This document shows, piece after piece, positions 52,438 to 62,633 of a stretch of DNA of 64,000 nt. Numbering within the stretch: the stretch's first letter is position 1; the number at the start of each line of letters is the position of its first letter. The notes under the pieces were generated by a model. That model searched no databases, was not told where the DNA came from, and saw only the letters and a program-made list of their open reading frames with translations. The translations under genes and the position numbers were made by a program. The stretch spans positions 119,125-183,124 of the forward strand of contig CACAWX010000002.1 in assembly GCA_902536305.1 (NCBI GenBank), read 5' to 3'. The stretch is from an uncultured Pelagibacteraceae bacterium (GTDB lineage: Bacteria; Pseudomonadota; Alphaproteobacteria; Pelagibacterales; Pelagibacteraceae).

Positions 52438-53562
52438 TTATCTTTGATTTAAAAGCATTACTTCTCTGACTTCTTCCCCTTTATATTTTGATAAAGGTCT
52501 AATTAATTTGTTAGAAGCATGTTGTTCCATGATGTGTGCCGACCATCCTGTTATTCTAGACATCACAAATATAGGTGTATAAAAATCAATATCTATACCC
52601 ATCATGTAATATGTTGGCCCGCAAGGAAAATCTACATTAGGATGAATATTTTTTTTATCTAACATTACCCGCTCAAGCGTCTCATACATTTTTGTATATT
52701 TATCTTTTTTTAATAATTTTGCAACCTTAAACATATAATGTTTCATAGTTGGTACACGTGAGTCACCAGTTCTGTAAACTCTATGCCCAAACCCCATTAC
52801 AACTTTCTTTTTTGCTAAAGCATTCTCAATCCATTTTTGAGCACGTTCTGGTTTTCCAATTTCTTTCATCATGTGCATCACGGCTTCATTTGCTCCTCCA
52901 TGAAGAGGTCCTTTTAAAGATGCTATTGCACCTGTTATAGCACCATGTAAATCAGATAAACTACTCGTAATAGTTCTTGCCGTAAAAGTTGAAACATTAA
53001 AACTATGTTCAGCGTATAAAATTAAAGAAATGTCAAAAGCTCTTACGATTTCTTTATCAGGGACTTTATTAAACATCATTTTAAAAAAATTTTCTGCAAA
53101 AGATAAATTTTTACTTGGAGATATAATCTTTTTTCCTTTTCTAACTCTAAAATATGCAGCAACAGCAGTAGGGGTTTGAGAGAAAATTTTTAAAGCCTTT
53201 CTCATGTTAGCTTTTGGAGAGTTATCTTTTGTATCTTTATCTTCTAAAGCCATTAAACTTACGCAAGTTCTTACAACATCCATGGGATGAGCGTTTTTAG
53301 GCATTTTTTCAATATTCTTAATTATAGTTTTAGAAAGCTTTCTATTAGATCTTTCCTCTTTAATAAATTTTTTTAGTTGCTTTTTACCAGGAAGTTCACC
53401 ATGAAGAACTAAATATGCCACCTCTTCAAAATCACATTTATCGCAAAGATCCTGAACTTTATATCCTCTGTAAGTAAGAGCACTGAGCTCTGGTACAACA
53501 TGTGAGATAGTGGTCTCGTCCACCACTATACCTAATAAACCTTTTTTAATTTCTTCACTCAT
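52438..53562 (-). CDS. prpC: 2-methylcitrate synthase (citrate synthase family)
   Basis: 374 residues, the short form of citrate synthase. Catalytic residues lie in KGPLHGGANEAVM, VMGFGHRVYRTGDSRVP and IHPNVDFPCGPTYYMMG. KGLLGIVVDETTIS at the start is typical of PrpC. It joins propionyl-CoA with oxaloacetate. The identification rests on its coupling (1-nt overlap) with prpB; it may also accept acetyl-CoA. prpD is not in the window. Confidence 0.88.
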   Translation of the reverse strand: MSEEIKKGLLGIVVDETTISHVVPELSALTYRGYKVQDLCDKCDFEEVAYLVLHGELPGKKQLKKFIKEERSNRKLSKTIIKNIEKMPKNAHPMDVVRTCVSLMALEDKDTKDNSPKANMRKALKIFSQTPTAVAAYFRVRKGKKIISPSKNLSFAENFFKMMFNKVPDKEIVRAFDISLILYAEHSFNVSTFTARTITSSLSDLHGAITGAIASLKGPLHGGANEAVMHMMKEIGKPERAQKWIENALAKKKVVMGFGHRVYRTGDSRVPTMKHYMFKVAKLLKKDKYTKMYETLERVMLDKKNIHPNVDFPCGPTYYMMGIDIDFYTPIFVMSRITGWSAHIMEQHASNKLIRPLSKYKGEEVREVMLLNQR

Positions 53563-54458
53563 TATTCATGTCCCTCTGTTGAAAAATCTGTAATTTTCTT
53601 GTCTGGGGTGTTGTATTTCTCATATTCTACTAATTCATACAACCTTTTTCTAGTTTGCATTTTGTCTATAATATTATTTTGATGACCGTCTTTAAATATA
53701 GATTTTAAACCTATTTCTACATTTTGCATCGCAAGACGCTGAGAGCTAACTGGATAAATGACTAGATTGTAACCTAAATTTTCTAGTTCTTCTTTATTAA
53801 GTAATTTAGATTTTCCAAATTCAGTCATGTTAGCTAATAAATATCCATTAGCAGCTTTTCTTACTTTTTCAAATTCGCTTTCATCCTTCATCGCCTCTGG
53901 AAAGATCATATCTGCACCAGCTTCTTCATAAGCTTTAATTCGGTCTAAAGTTTTATCTAAACCTTCAACAGAATTGGCATCAGTTCTTGCAATAATTAAA
54001 AAATTATTATCTTTTCTAGCTTTAACCGATTCTTGAATTTTCTTGACCATTTCCTCTTTTGTTACGAGCTCTTTATTATCTAAATGACCACATCTTTTTT
54101 CAGATATTTGATCCTCTAGATGACAACCGGCCAATCCTTTATTTTCAAATTGCTCTACAGTTTTTTTACAACTTCCAAAACCTGTATCAACATCAACTAT
54201 GGTTGGAAGATCTGTTACTCTTGCTATTTGTCCACTTCGGTAACTTACTTGATCTAAAGTTGTGAGACCGATGTCTGGTAAACCTAAATCATTAGACATA
54301 ACCCCTCCAGATATATAAACACCATCAAAACCTATCTCAGCAATCAGCTTTGCGCACAAAGGATTATAAGCGCCAGGAAATCTTAACAATTTTTTTGATT
54401 GTAATTTTTTTACTAAATCAGATCTTTTCTCAGTAATTGTTTTTTTAGTAAAATGCAT
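53562..54458 (-). CDS. prpB: Methylisocitrate lyase
   Basis: 298 residues, isocitrate-lyase superfamily. LLRFPGAYNPLCAKLIAEIG at the start, TIVDVDTGFGSC for magnesium, the catalytic EDQISEKRCGHLDNKELV Cys motif, and IIARTDANSVEGLDKTLDRI are the PrpB signature set. It splits 2-methylisocitrate into pyruvate and succinate. It is the first gene of the run prpB-prpC-small membrane protein-homocysteine methyltransferase. Confidence 0.93.
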   Translation of the reverse strand: MHFTKKTITEKRSDLVKKLQSKKLLRFPGAYNPLCAKLIAEIGFDGVYISGGVMSNDLGLPDIGLTTLDQVSYRSGQIARVTDLPTIVDVDTGFGSCKKTVEQFENKGLAGCHLEDQISEKRCGHLDNKELVTKEEMVKKIQESVKARKDNNFLIIARTDANSVEGLDKTLDRIKAYEEAGADMIFPEAMKDESEFEKVRKAANGYLLANMTEFGKSKLLNKEELENLGYNLVIYPVSSQRLAMQNVEIGLKSIFKDGHQNNIIDKMQTRKRLYELVEYEKYNTPDKKITDFSTEGHE

Positions 54459-54499
54459 TTGCCCAGATATATATTAGAGCAGCGTCTAAAAATCAAAGA

Positions 54500-55099
54500 T
54501 TATTTAAGTAAAATAAATAATCCGGTTAAAAGTAACAATAAAGCGAGAAGATATTCTATTATTTTTTTAGTTTTCACTTCATTTACAAATTTTCTAATCC
54601 CACTTCCAAATAAAGCCCATAAACTAATTGTAGGAAAACAAATAACTGCTGCTGTAATTGTGACAAATAATACACCGACTAAAATATTCTCTTCAGTTGG
54701 AAAAAAACCAGAAGCAACTGTTACTGCTATTGACCAGGCTTTTGGATTAATAAATTGAAAAAGCGAAGCTTCATAAAACCTTAAAGGTCTTCCAGTTTCT
54801 TTTTGAGTCATACTGAACGATCCAATCATTTTCCAACCTAAGTACAATAAATATAAAAAACATAATATTTTCATATAAAATTGAACTTGAGGGTAAAGCA
54901 AAAATAAATTTGCTAAACCAAAGCATGTTAATCCTATCTGCAAAATATGACCAAGAGGTATTCCAATTAAGTGTGGTAAAGTTTTAATAAAACCAAACTT
55001 CATTCCAGAGGCAGTAAGCATGGCATTATTTGGTCCAGGTGTAATAAACATGGTAAAATAGAATGTGGCAAGTGCTGTAAAAAGAGCGAAAGTAATCAC
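54500..55099 (-). CDS. LysE/RhtB family amino-acid exporter
   Basis: 199 residues with six predicted transmembrane helices. The first helix and following FITPGPNNAMLTASGMKFGF carry the G-P-N/G-P motif of the family, with GIPLGHILQIGLTCFGLANLF next. It exports an amino acid or homoserine lactone-like solute. It overlaps the phosphatase gene by 4 nt. Confidence 0.88.
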   Translation of the reverse strand: MITFALFTALATFYFTMFITPGPNNAMLTASGMKFGFIKTLPHLIGIPLGHILQIGLTCFGLANLFLLYPQVQFYMKILCFLYLLYLGWKMIGSFSMTQKETGRPLRFYEASLFQFINPKAWSIAVTVASGFFPTEENILVGVLFVTITAAVICFPTISLWALFGSGIRKFVNEVKTKKIIEYLLALLLLLTGLFILLK

Positions 55100-55758
55100 A
55101 GATATTTCTCTATAATTTTTTCAAAACCAACAAAGTCAGATATTAATTCATCATGTTTAATTTCTTTCTCTGATTTTTCTGTATAACCATCTTTAACTAA
55201 TACAAAAGGAAGGTTAGCATTATGCGCAGAATTTGCATCAACTTCACTATCGCCCACCATGATTGTTTTTTTTAAATCTCCTCCAATAATTTCAACAACA
55301 TCAGTTAAATGTCTTGGATCAGGCTTGTTAAATGAAAAAGTATCGCTACCTGCAATGTAATCAAAATATTTACTCATATCTAATTTTTTTAAAAGATCTA
55401 CAGCAAGTCTCTCTTGCTTATTTGTACAAACTCCCATTGAGATATTTTTATTTTTTGCCCAATCTAGAAATTTGATTGTTCCTTTTAATGGCTTACTATT
55501 TTGATCAATATTTTTTGCATAAAAATCGATAAATTCTCTTGTCATTTCTTTTTTTGTTTTTTCATCTTTGATCTCCTCTTTAAAAGATCTTTGCATCATC
55601 ACCCAAGCTCCTTTACCAGCTAGAGATTTGATTTCTGACATTTCCTTTTCAGCGTGACCAAACTTTTTCATGACATGATTATGTGCAGCCATTAAATCAG
55701 GGGCAGTGTTTACTAATGTTCCGTCTAAATCAAAAAGAATTGTATAAATTTGAGTCAT
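55096..55758 (-). CDS. HAD-family hydrolase (phosphoglycolate phosphatase-like)
   Basis: 220 residues. The nucleophile motif ILFDLDGTLVNTAPDLMAAHN near residue 8, the Lys of FNKPDPRHL near 145 and VGDSEVDANSAHNA near 170 are HAD motifs I, III and IV. The cap domain is helical (C1). Gph is the closest annotation; other sugar phosphates are possible. It is divergent from the GlmU-like gene. Confidence 0.88.
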   Translation of the reverse strand: MTQIYTILFDLDGTLVNTAPDLMAAHNHVMKKFGHAEKEMSEIKSLAGKGAWVMMQRSFKEEIKDEKTKKEMTREFIDFYAKNIDQNSKPLKGTIKFLDWAKNKNISMGVCTNKQERLAVDLLKKLDMSKYFDYIAGSDTFSFNKPDPRHLTDVVEIIGGDLKKTIMVGDSEVDANSAHNANLPFVLVKDGYTEKSEKEIKHDELISDFVGFEKIIEKYL

Positions 55759-55827
55759 TTTAAAAGTATTAAAAAGAAATATATTGTGACTTATTTCAGT
55801 TACATTATTAATGTAAAGAAAATTTCT

Positions 55828-56475
55828 ATGAAAAGAAATAATAAATTAGATAAAGCTAATGCCTACCGTCTTTCACAAGAGATACTAAGGAATAAAGCTT
55901 TAGCGAAAGGCGTCAATTTAATCGCTCCAGAAACAATTTTTCTTTCAAGCGACACTTTATTTGGAAAAAATGTTACTGTTGAACCCTACGTTGTCTTTGG
56001 TCCAAAAGTTAAAATCGGTGATAACTCTTACATAAAATCTTTTAGTCATGTGGAGGGAACTAAAATTGAAAAGAATGTGGTGGTTGGACCTTATGCTAGA
56101 TTAAGACCAGGCACTGTTTTAAAAGATAATTCTAAAATTGGAAATTTTGTAGAAACAAAAAAATCTACCATTAGTCAAAATTCAAAGGTTAATCATTTAT
56201 CATATATAGGAGACGCATCTATTGGTAAAAATTCTAATATTGGAGCAGGAACAATCACATGTAATTATGATGGAGTTAAAAAATCTAAAACAAAAATTTC
56301 AGATAATGTATTCATAGGCTCAAACTCTTCTTTAGTTGCCCCAATCAAAATAGATAGAGATAGTGTAGTTGGGGCTGGGTCTGTAATTACTAAAAATATC
56401 AAAAGAAGATCATTAGCTTTAACTAGATCTTCTCAAATAGAGATTAAAAATTATAAAAGAAAAAAAAAAAAATAA
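55828..56475 (+). CDS. Stand-alone GlmU C-terminal (acetyltransferase) domain
   Basis: 215 residues from the ATG at 55828; the frame is open from 55750 but the preceding part looks non-coding. It corresponds only to the linker helix and left-handed beta-helix of GlmU: VVGPYARLRPGTVLKDNSK, IGNFVETKKSTIS, NHLSYIGDASIG and NIGAGTITCNYDGV are all present. The N-terminal uridylyltransferase domain is missing. It should acetylate glucosamine 1-phosphate; UDP transfer must occur elsewhere. It ends in a 13-A run and its stop overlaps glmS. Confidence 0.87.
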   Translation: MKRNNKLDKANAYRLSQEILRNKALAKGVNLIAPETIFLSSDTLFGKNVTVEPYVVFGPKVKIGDNSYIKSFSHVEGTKIEKNVVVGPYARLRPGTVLKDNSKIGNFVETKKSTISQNSKVNHLSYIGDASIGKNSNIGAGTITCNYDGVKKSKTKISDNVFIGSNSSLVAPIKIDRDSVVGAGSVITKNIKRRSLALTRSSQIEIKNYKRKKKK

Positions 56476-58292
56476 TGTGTGGAATAATCGGCATAGCTAG
56501 CAATAAACCTGTTTCAATAAATATTATTAATTCTCTAAAGAAATTAGAATACAGAGGATATGACTCAGCAGGCTTAGCAACATTAACTAATAAGAATATT
56601 AATGAGAAAAAATGCATAGGTAGAGTAGAGGAGTTAGAAAAAATATTATTTAAAACACCCAGAGAAGGAAATATTGGTATTGGACATGTCAGGTGGGCTA
56701 CTCATGGTGTTCCCAATATTGTTAATGCTCATCCGCACTCTACAGATCAGGTATCGGTGGTTCATAACGGTATAATTGAAAATTCAGATGAACTAAAAAA
56801 AGAACTTGAAAATAAGGGTTTAAAATTTAAATCTCAAACAGACACAGAGGTAATAACATTGCTTATATCAGAGGCTTTAAAAGAGCATGATCCACTAAAT
56901 TCAGTTTTTAAAACATTAAAAAAATTAAAAGGAAGTTTTGCACTTGGCATTTTGTTCAAAAATTTTTCAGACATTATTATTGGTGCGCGTAGAGGTAGTC
57001 CTTTAGCAGTTGGTTATTCAAAAGATGAAAATTATCTGGGTTCAGACTCTTATGCGCTTAAATCTATGACTAATAAAATCTCCTATCTAGATGACGGTGA
57101 TGTATGTGTAATTAGCAAAGACGAAGTAAAGTTTTACGATGTCTCTCTAAAGAAAATAAATAAGAAAACTCATATTTTGTCGGAAGATGAAAATATTGCT
57201 GACAAAGGTGAGTACAAAAATTTTATGTCCAAAGAAATTTTTGAGCAACCTATTACTGCAAAAAATTGTGTTAATGAGTATATTGATAGTTTAAAAAAAG
57301 ATATTAATATCTATAATTTTCCAATTGAACCCACAAACATTAATAAGATTGTATTGATTGGTTGTGGAACTGCTTATCATTCATGTTTGGTAGCTAAATA
57401 TTGGTTGGAAGAATTAACAACTATAGATATTGAGATAGACATTGCTTCTGAATTTAGATACAGAAAATTAAAATTTAATCAAAAAAACCTTTATATATTT
57501 TTATCGCAGTCAGGTGAAACTGCTGATACAGCGGCTGCTTTAGATATTTGTAAAAAAAATAAAGTAAAAACATGTTCAATTGTAAATGTTGTTGAAAGTA
57601 CTATAGCAAGAAATTCGGATTGGGTTTTGCCTATTCATGCAGGTCCGGAAATAGGTGTGGCATCAACTAAAGCATTTATAGGACAGTTGTTGGTTCTTTT
57701 CATACTGAGTTTAAAACTTGCTAAAATTAGAGGAGATATAAATAAAAATGTATATGAAGATAATATTAAAAATTTAATAAAAATTCCAGAAGCAATAGAA
57801 GAAAGCTTGAAGTCTGAAAATAATATTCAATTAGTTGCTAAAGAATTTTTAAACGCAAAAGGATCAATGTTTCTAGGTAGAGGATCCTCATTTCCAATCG
57901 CATTGGAAGGAGCATTAAAATTAAAAGAATTATCCTACTTGCATGCAGAAGGATACCCTGCAGGAGAAATGAAACATGGCCCACTAGCTTTGATTGAAGA
58001 AGGGCTTCCGGTAATTGTTATTGCTCCAAAAGATAAATACTTTGAAAAAACACTTTCAAATATGCAGGAAGTAATTGCTAGAGGTGGAAAAATAATTTTT
58101 ATAACTGATAATAAGAAAATGATAGCAAATGATAATATCAGATTTGGTTTAAGGGTGCCTTTTTTAAATAATATTTTATCTCCCATATTACTTACCGCGC
58201 CATTACAATTACTTGCATATCATGTAGCTTTGCTTAAAAATTGCGATATAGATAAGCCAAGAAATTTAGCAAAGTCCGTTACTGTTGAATAA
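56475..58292 (+). CDS. glmS: Glutamine-fructose-6-phosphate aminotransferase
   Basis: 605 residues. Cys2 (MCGIIGIASN) is the glutaminase nucleophile; RGYDSAGLA, GHVRWATHGVPNIVNAHPH and VHNGIIENSDEL belong to this domain. Two SIS domains follow with IGCGTAYHSC, LSQSGETADTAAAL and HAEGYPAGEMKHGPLALI, ending DKPRNLAKSVTVE. It makes glucosamine 6-phosphate, feeding the GlmU-like enzyme encoded just upstream. Confidence 0.96.
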   Translation: MCGIIGIASNKPVSINIINSLKKLEYRGYDSAGLATLTNKNINEKKCIGRVEELEKILFKTPREGNIGIGHVRWATHGVPNIVNAHPHSTDQVSVVHNGIIENSDELKKELENKGLKFKSQTDTEVITLLISEALKEHDPLNSVFKTLKKLKGSFALGILFKNFSDIIIGARRGSPLAVGYSKDENYLGSDSYALKSMTNKISYLDDGDVCVISKDEVKFYDVSLKKINKKTHILSEDENIADKGEYKNFMSKEIFEQPITAKNCVNEYIDSLKKDINIYNFPIEPTNINKIVLIGCGTAYHSCLVAKYWLEELTTIDIEIDIASEFRYRKLKFNQKNLYIFLSQSGETADTAAALDICKKNKVKTCSIVNVVESTIARNSDWVLPIHAGPEIGVASTKAFIGQLLVLFILSLKLAKIRGDINKNVYEDNIKNLIKIPEAIEESLKSENNIQLVAKEFLNAKGSMFLGRGSSFPIALEGALKLKELSYLHAEGYPAGEMKHGPLALIEEGLPVIVIAPKDKYFEKTLSNMQEVIARGGKIIFITDNKKMIANDNIRFGLRVPFLNNILSPILLTAPLQLLAYHVALLKNCDIDKPRNLAKSVTVE

Positions 58293-58312
58293 AAATATTT
58301 AAATATTTTAGA

Positions 58313-59053
58313 ATGAATAATAAAATAATCTTTTTAATTTTATTTTTTTTTGTATTTAACTTAAATCATTCAAAATTATATTCGTTAGAACAAAAATGCA
58401 TTTCCTCTAACGGTGTACCCAACCATGAAATTGGAGATTTCCCAACAAGAGGAAATCCAAATAAATTCAAAGAACGAAATCTTAAATTTTGTTTTACAAA
58501 AAATCCTAAAAAAACTAATACAAATAAATATATAGCAGCTACTGTAGGGGTAACTTTGACTGGTATCCCAATTCGTCCGGGAACAGCGGCTTGGTATGAT
58601 AAAAATTCTCCTAAAAAACATAGCCAAGATAAGTCTTCTGGTCTAAACTTAGAAGCAATCAGACCATTTGAAAAAATTCTAGGTATCGATAAATATAATG
58701 GGCATTTGGATTTTAGAGGTCTTTATCACTATCACAAACCTAACACCGCTTTATTATTAAATGATCAAAATCTTATTGGATATGCAGCAGATGGTTTTGA
58801 GATCTTTTATATACCTGGTAAATTTAAATCATCTTGGCTATTAAAAAAGGGGAATAGAACATTAGAACCATATGGAATTTATGATGGATCTTTCAAAGAA
58901 GATTATGAGTTTGTTAAAGCAAGCGGTGATTTAGATGAGTGCAATGGTAAAGTATTTAAAGGTACTTACAGATACTTTGCGACAGACAAATTTCCTTATT
59001 TCCCAAGATGTCATTGGGGAAAAATATCGAAAGATTTTAGAGAAAAAAGATAA
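58313..59053 (+). CDS. Secreted YHYH domain protein
   Basis: 246 residues with a signal peptide (IIFLILFFFVFNLNHSKLYS). The YHYH family motif (PF14240) appears as GLYHYHKPNTALL near residue 140, followed by LIGYAADGFEIFY. Four Cys in the mature part (QKCISSN, LKFCFTK, LDECNGK, PRCHWGK) may form disulfides. YHYH proteins are exported and of unknown role, some associated with metal or surface functions. Confidence 0.8.
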   Translation: MNNKIIFLILFFFVFNLNHSKLYSLEQKCISSNGVPNHEIGDFPTRGNPNKFKERNLKFCFTKNPKKTNTNKYIAATVGVTLTGIPIRPGTAAWYDKNSPKKHSQDKSSGLNLEAIRPFEKILGIDKYNGHLDFRGLYHYHKPNTALLLNDQNLIGYAADGFEIFYIPGKFKSSWLLKKGNRTLEPYGIYDGSFKEDYEFVKASGDLDECNGKVFKGTYRYFATDKFPYFPRCHWGKISKDFREKR

Positions 59054-59124
59054 AATTGTTAAATATTTCTGCCCTTAGGATTGAATAGTTTAACTCAATA
59101 CTCTATATATATCGCAGGTTGAAT

Positions 59125-60501
59125 ATGAAAAAGTGGAATTTAAATAGTTGGAAAAATTATCCTGCAAAACATTTGCCTATTTATCAAAATAAAGATGAAT
59201 TGGATTTGGTTTTAGATAAAATTAAAAATTACCCTCCTTTAGTTTTTGCTGGAGAGTCACGTTCATTAAAAAAGTCATTAGCCAAAGTAGTAAAAGGCGA
59301 GTCTTTTTTATTACAAGGAGGTGATTGTGCAGAAAGTTTCGCAGAATTTCATCCAGATAATATTAGAGATACTTTTAAAGTTTTATTGCAAATGTCATTA
59401 GTTTTAACTGTTTCCGCTTCAGTTCCTGTAGTGAAAGTAGGAAGAATAGCAGGTCAATTTTCAAAACCACGAAGTGCTCCAACAGAAAAAAAAGATGGAA
59501 AAGAATTACCAAGTTATTTAGGTGACAATATTAATGGTATGGAATTTACAGAAAAATCAAGAATTCCTGATGCCAAAAGATTATTTAGAGCATACTCTCA
59601 GTCAGCTTCAACATTAAATTTATTAAGAGCCTTCTCTCAAGGAGGATTTGCAGATCTAAGACAAGTTCATTTATGGAATCTTGGATTTATAAAAGATAAA
59701 ACTAAAGGCAAGTACAAAGAAATTGAAGATAAAATAAGCGAAGCACTTGCATTTATGGAAGCATGTGGAATTAACTCTGATACTAATAGAAGATTAAGAT
59801 CTGTAAATTTCTATACATCTCATGAGGCTTTGTTGCTTCCTTTTGAAGAGTCTATGACAAGAGTAGACTCAACAACTGGTGAATATCATGATACTTCAGC
59901 GCACTTTGTATGGATTGGAGACAGAACAAGACAACCTGACGGGGCTCATGTTGAATTCTGTAGAGGAATTAAAAATCCTATTGGTCTTAAATGTGGTCCC
60001 TCTTTAAAGCCAGAAGAGCTTGTGAATTTATGCAAAATTTTAAATCCTGAAAATGAACCTGGCAGAATGACATTAATTGCAAGATTTGGCGCTGATAATG
60101 TAGAAAAGTTTCTTCCAAAGTTAATTAAAGCAGTAAAAAAAGAGGGTTTAAATGTTGTTTGGTCATGTGATCCTATGCATGGGAATACAATTAAAGCAGC
60201 TACAGGTTTTAAAACTAGGACTTTTGATAGTGTTGTTAAAGAGGTAAAAAACTTCTTTAGAATACATCAAGCCGAGGGCACTTTTGCTGGAGGATTACAT
60301 ATCGAAATGACCGGTCAAGATGTAACAGAGTGCACAGGAGGTGCGCAAAAAATCTCAGAAAATGATTTGTCTGATAGATATAGAACACATTGCGATCCAA
60401 GACTTAACGCAGATCAAGCATTAGAGCTTGCATTCTTAATTTCAGACGAAATTAAGAAAAATTCAAAAATATCAAACAAAATTATTCAAGCCGCGTCTTA
60501 A
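59125..60501 (+). CDS. aroG: Class II 3-deoxy-D-arabino-heptulosonate 7-phosphate synthase
   Basis: 458 residues from the ATG at 59125 (a TTG lies at 59119). The plant-like class II enzyme: [27 protein letters not shown] with the metal-binding Cys, [30 protein letters not shown] and [28 protein letters not shown]. It starts the shikimate pathway from PEP and erythrose 4-phosphate. A long palindrome covers its stop codon. Confidence 0.95.
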   Translation: MKKWNLNSWKNYPAKHLPIYQNKDELDLVLDKIKNYPPLVFAGESRSLKKSLAKVVKGESFLLQGGDCAESFAEFHPDNIRDTFKVLLQMSLVLTVSASVPVVKVGRIAGQFSKPRSAPTEKKDGKELPSYLGDNINGMEFTEKSRIPDAKRLFRAYSQSASTLNLLRAFSQGGFADLRQVHLWNLGFIKDKTKGKYKEIEDKISEALAFMEACGINSDTNRRLRSVNFYTSHEALLLPFEESMTRVDSTTGEYHDTSAHFVWIGDRTRQPDGAHVEFCRGIKNPIGLKCGPSLKPEELVNLCKILNPENEPGRMTLIARFGADNVEKFLPKLIKAVKKEGLNVVWSCDPMHGNTIKAATGFKTRTFDSVVKEVKNFFRIHQAEGTFAGGLHIEMTGQDVTECTGGAQKISENDLSDRYRTHCDPRLNADQALELAFLISDEIKKNSKISNKIIQAAS

Positions 60502-60523
60502 TAATTATTGTAATTATTAAGAC
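60495..60523. other. 29-nt perfect hairpin/palindrome at the aroG-nadE junction
   Basis: A 13-bp perfect stem (60495-60507 with 60511-60523) around the loop TTG, sharing the aroG stop codon. The sequence is AT-rich (arms start GTCTTAATAATTA) and no T tract follows, so it is not a classic terminator. It could stabilise the mRNA end or bind a regulator. Confidence 0.8.
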
Positions 60524-60553
60524 CAAACCTTAAAAGAGAGGTAGGTATTAATT

Positions 60554-61294
60554 ATGGATGTAAAAAAAAGAGCTAATATAATAACTGATTGGATCAATAA
60601 CTATTGTGATTCGACTTCATATAATCCAAAATCTTTAGTTGTGGGTATTTCAGGAGGTATTGACTCCTCTGTAGTTAGTGCTTTGTGTGCAAACACTGGA
60701 CGTAGAACAATTGTGTTAACGATGCCAATTAAACAAATTAAGTCTCAACATGACTTAAGCTTATCTCATGCCAAATGGTTAAAAGAAAAATACAGTAATG
60801 TAGAACATCACTTAATAGAGATGGATAAAATTTTTAACTCATTTTCAGATGTTTTGAATAAATTTGACAATGAACATGGATACGCCAATTCAAGAGCAAG
60901 ACTTAGAATGGCAACATTATATCAAGTTGCAGCAGCTAACTCTGGAATAGTTGTTGGAACAGGGAATAAAGTTGAAGATTTTGGTGTCGGATTTTATACT
61001 AAATATGGCGATGGAGGAGTTGATATATCCCCGATTGCAGATTGTACAAAGTCTCAAGTATGGGAACTAGGTAGACATTTAGGCATTTCTGATAATATTA
61101 TTAATACTCCACCAACTGATGGACTTTGGAATGATGGAAGAAATGATGTCGAACAACTTGGAATGACATATGAAGATCTAGAAAAGGCTATGAAAGATAA
61201 AAAAGATCCTAATTACAAAAAATATTTAGAAATAAGAGAAAAAAATTTACACAAAATGAATCCTATACCAGTTTGTACATTTAATGAGTCATAA
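60554..61294 (+). CDS. nadE: Ammonia-dependent NAD synthetase
   Basis: 246 residues, no glutaminase domain. The ATP pyrophosphatase loop VVGISGGIDSSVVSAL near residue 30, VGTGNKVEDFGVGFYTKYGDGGVDISPIAD near 135 and TPPTDGLWNDGRNDVEQLGMTY are diagnostic. It amidates nicotinic acid adenine dinucleotide to NAD. An AGAGAGGTAGG ribosome site precedes the ATG; the 3' end overlaps cysS by 11 nt. Confidence 0.95.
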   Translation: MDVKKRANIITDWINNYCDSTSYNPKSLVVGISGGIDSSVVSALCANTGRRTIVLTMPIKQIKSQHDLSLSHAKWLKEKYSNVEHHLIEMDKIFNSFSDVLNKFDNEHGYANSRARLRMATLYQVAAANSGIVVGTGNKVEDFGVGFYTKYGDGGVDISPIADCTKSQVWELGRHLGISDNIINTPPTDGLWNDGRNDVEQLGMTYEDLEKAMKDKKDPNYKKYLEIREKNLHKMNPIPVCTFNES

Positions 61295-62633
61295 TTTAAA
61301 AATAACAAATTCCTTAACTCGTCAAAAAGAAATATTTAAACCAATAAATCCTAAAGCTATAACAATGTATGCTTGTGGCCCCACAGTTTATGACAATCCA
61401 CACGTAGGAAATGCAAGAACTCTAATTGTTTTTGATACTTTGTTTAGAGTACTAAAAAAAATCTACGCAAAAGTAAGTTATGTAAGAAACATAACTGATA
61501 TAGACGATAAAATTATTGAAGAGTCTAAAAATAAAAAAAAATCTATTAGTAAAATAACAGAGGATGTTACAAAAGTTTTTCATGAAAATTGTAAATCTTT
61601 AAATTGTTTGTTACCAACAAAAGAACCTAAGGCAACAGATCATATTGATGAAATGATCAAAATGACAGAGTCGTTAATTAAAAAAAATTTTGCTTATGAA
61701 GTTAAGGGACATGTTTATTTTTCTGTTTCTTCTTTTAAAGATTATGGAAAATTATCAAATAAAGATTTGGATGAATTAAAAACAGGTTCAAGAATTGAAG
61801 TTTCTAAACTTAAAAAAGATCCAATTGACTTTGTACTATGGAAGCCTTCTGACATAAATGATCCAGGCTGGGACTCACCTTGGGGTAGAGGAAGACCAGG
61901 CTGGCATTTAGAGTGTTCAGTTATGAGTGAAAAATATCTTGGCAAACATTTTGATATTCATGGAGGAGGGTTGGATTTAATTTTTCCCCATCATGAAAAC
62001 GAAATCGCTCAATCTTGTTCTAACAATTCTTCCGAGAGATTTTCTAATTACTGGGTGCATAATGGTTTTGTAACTATTAATAAAGAAAAAATGTCTAAAT
62101 CTTTAGGTAATATAATTTCAATATCAGAGGCAGTTAATAAATATTCTGGACAAGTAGTAAGATTAGCACTTTTAAGCGCTCACTATAGTCAGCCACTTGA
62201 TTGGAATGATAGGCTTTTAGAAGATCAAAAATCTACAATTGAAAAATGGTATCAACTTTATGAAGACTCAAATGTAGAAATACCTTTAGACATTATTGAT
62301 GCCTTATTAGATGATTTAAACACGCCTGGTTTTATTGCAAAAATTCATGAACTTTATAATTCTGCAAATAAAGGGGACGATAAGAGTAAGAAACTTTTTA
62401 ATAGCGCTTGTAAACTTATAGGTTTATTTGACTTAAATAAAAATGAATGGGAAAGTCTTAAAAAAACTAATACAGATATTTCTGAAGAATTGATTTTAAA
62501 AAAAATTGCAGCAAGAAGTTCGGCAAAACAAAATGGAGACTTTAAATTAGCAGATCAAATAAGAGATGAATTATTAAATAAAGGTATAATTATCGAAGAT
62601 CAAAAAGATAAAACCACTTGGAAATATAAATGA
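61284..62633 (+). CDS. cysS: Cysteinyl-tRNA synthetase
   Basis: 449 residues. YACGPTVYDNPHVGNARTL carries a zinc Cys and the HIGH-equivalent HVGN; WHLECSVMSEKYLG and HGGGLDLIFPHHENEIAQS give the other zinc ligands; KEKMSKSLGNII is KMSKS near 270. It charges tRNA-Cys. The stop TGA overlaps the next gene's ATG. Confidence 0.96.
   Translation: MSHNLKITNSLTRQKEIFKPINPKAITMYACGPTVYDNPHVGNARTLIVFDTLFRVLKKIYAKVSYVRNITDIDDKIIEESKNKKKSISKITEDVTKVFHENCKSLNCLLPTKEPKATDHIDEMIKMTESLIKKNFAYEVKGHVYFSVSSFKDYGKLSNKDLDELKTGSRIEVSKLKKDPIDFVLWKPSDINDPGWDSPWGRGRPGWHLECSVMSEKYLGKHFDIHGGGLDLIFPHHENEIAQSCSNNSSERFSNYWVHNGFVTINKEKMSKSLGNIISISEAVNKYSGQVVRLALLSAHYSQPLDWNDRLLEDQKSTIEKWYQLYEDSNVEIPLDIIDALLDDLNTPGFIAKIHELYNSANKGDDKSKKLFNSACKLIGLFDLNKNEWESLKKTNTDISEELILKKIAARSSAKQNGDFKLADQIRDELLNKGIIIEDQKDKTTWKYK

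Noticed and set aside
51378..52440. SAM riboswitch (SAM-V type) that some SAR11 bhmT genes carry
   Set aside because: The methyltransferase start is embedded in the preceding small gene; no leader of sufficient length or matching conserved core is present.
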